Positions 62,217 through 64,000 of a stretch of 64,000 nucleotides of DNA are shown here, in pieces (within the stretch, counting starts at the first letter, position 1; every line of letters begins with the position of its first letter). The position numbers and the translations under genes are program-made. The notes under the pieces were generated by a model that was not told the origin of the DNA, searched no databases, and was given only the letters and a program-made list of their open reading frames with translations. Source of the DNA: an uncultured Prevotella sp. (GTDB taxonomy: Bacteria > Bacteroidota > Bacteroidia > Bacteroidales > Bacteroidaceae); the NCBI GenBank assembly GCA_900314935.1, contig OMXE01000014.1:1-64000 (forward strand), in the 5' to 3' direction.

Positions 62217-62624
62217 TTATACATTATTTTTAATCTTCTTCTCAATCTTGACGAAATACCATGTATCGTAGATGAGAATCACGAAATAGTAAATCAAGAA
62301 AGTAACGACGAAGAAAAGGATGGAATCCCGATTGTTCGCGACAAGGCAGTAGATGATTACCACCACGATAGCTGCAAACATCCTACAGGCAGACGCTGAC
62401 AGATACAGTGTCGGTAAGCTGGCAGGTGACTTGGATGAAACCCACTTCCACACCATGGCATAGGCGATGCAGGCCACCAGTTGGAACACAGCCGAGATGC
62501 AGATAGGTATCGTCATCCGCTCCACATTGCCCCATACGTTGACATAAAGCAGTGCCAGCAGGGTTATTCCTGCAATCAGACAGATACTCTGTCTCAGATA
62601 TGTGTTCACTACGTCCTTAGTCAT
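62217..62624 (-). CDS. AtpI-like four-helix membrane protein
   Basis: 135 residues with four predicted TM helices, between atpC and atpB, where Bacteroidota carry a small AtpI/unknown membrane gene. It may assist c-ring assembly or Mg2+ handling, as proposed for AtpI. The sequence is not strong enough to assign a name. Overlaps the end of atpC by 8 bp. Confidence 0.65.
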   Translation of the reverse strand: MTKDVVNTYLRQSICLIAGITLLALLYVNVWGNVERMTIPICISAVFQLVACIAYAMVWKWVSSKSPASLPTLYLSASACRMFAAIVVVIIYCLVANNRDSILFFVVTFLIYYFVILIYDTWYFVKIEKKIKNNV

Positions 62625-62868
62625 GTTCGTGAAGTTCTACACACAAACTAACCTGATTCTTCTGTACTGCCACGAAACCACCTGCAATCTTAATGGTATG
62701 CTTACCGTCGGTGGTTTCATACACCACATCACCCACACCCAGCGATGAGATAATCGGTGCATGATTGGTCAGAATCTCGAACTGTCCCATCGTACCAGGC
62801 ACCAATACGTTCTCAACAACTCCGTCGTATTCAACCTTCTCGGGCGAAACTATCTTCAATTGCAACAT
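62617..62868 (-). CDS. atpC: ATP synthase epsilon subunit, short form
   Basis: 83 residues, only the N-terminal beta-sandwich (V-S-P-E-K-V-E-Y-D-G, P-G-T-M-G-Q-F-E-I-L-x-N-H-A-P). The inhibitory C-terminal helices of E. coli epsilon (139 residues) are absent, as known in Bacteroidota. An 8-bp-period repeat (CTATTTTA type) lies just upstream at 62877-62910. Confidence 0.93.
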   Translation of the reverse strand: MLQLKIVSPEKVEYDGVVENVLVPGTMGQFEILTNHAPIISSLGVGDVVYETTDGKHTIKIAGGFVAVQKNQVSLCVELHEHD

Positions 62869-62948
62869 AATGTCATTTTACTATTTTACAATTCTACTAT
62901 TTTACTATTGTCAATGGTCAAATCGTAAATTGTCCAATTGTCAAATGA

Positions 62949-64000
<1,052 letters not shown>

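Overview
The window reads as a chromosomal segment of a Bacteroidota, most probably a Prevotella-type member of the Prevotellaceae. Support from the sequence: promoters of the Bacteroidota type (TTTG about 19-20 bp before TAnnTTTG) precede many genes; there is a DUF5112/DUF5113-type sensor kinase, a BspA-type leucine-rich-repeat protein and a Rho with a long acidic/alanine-rich N-terminal insertion; the glycine cleavage P protein is split in two; and the ATP synthase operon has the order atpD-atpC-atpI-like-atpB-E-F-H-A-G with a short epsilon subunit. No rRNA, integrase, transposase or CRISPR array was seen.

Layout. 1-5100: a toxin-antitoxin pair bracketed by direct repeats, an MBL-GNAT fusion, a decayed PNPOx gene, a cupin/HxlR divergon and a membrane protein. 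5070-15084: a hexuronate (Ashwell) pathway region. On the minus strand lie kdgK, eda, a very large sensor kinase, a response regulator and an AbgT-like membrane protein. Divergently on the plus strand lie a LacI regulator, altronate dehydratase and an NhaC-type transporter. 15091-21286: an unknown protein, GH25 lysozyme, a zinc-ribbon membrane protein, tRNA-Ser(GCU), tRNA-Glu(CUC), a small HTH-like protein and a transmembrane Ser/Thr kinase with EF-hand loops and LRRs. 21287-36970: an accessory island. It opens with a long structured leader and a compact operon: small protein, FtsK/EccC-like ATPase, WXG100-size protein, PEGA-like protein, SPFH-GYF protein and zinc-ribbon membrane protein. A GIY-YIG protein and several small proteins follow, then two PDDEXK_4-type nucleases around a Cas4-like/DEDD exonuclease fusion, then unknown and broken genes and repeat debris. 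37133-49954: core genes (AraC-type regulator, ispE, rho, tRNA-Arg(UCU), YycJ-like MBL, TamA-like, SpoU methyltransferase, cysteine desulfidase family). 50140-57064: lipoate ligase plus a complete glycine cleavage system (gcvT-gcvH-gcvPA-gcvPB-lpdA). 57151-64000: ATP synthase operon on the minus strand, atpD cut by the window edge.

The best candidate for an undescribed system is 21770-27713. An EccC-like ATPase with one intact and two apparently degenerate ATPase modules sits next to a 95-residue WXG100-like protein with W-K-D at the turn, an SPFH protein ending in a GYF-like domain, and zinc-ribbon/TM and PEGA-like partners. This resembles the core of a type VII/ESX-like export or membrane-remodelling machine in a diderm, and it is followed by nuclease genes that could be cargo or a separate defence module. 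This is inference from domain recognition by eye, not from database searches.

A second theme is repetitive DNA: 7-8 bp period arrays in intergenic regions (and once inside atpG), a 150-bp palindromic element duplicated around gcvH, REP-like palindromes (one inside a coding region), and a 22-bp tandem array closed by a 12-bp inverted repeat.
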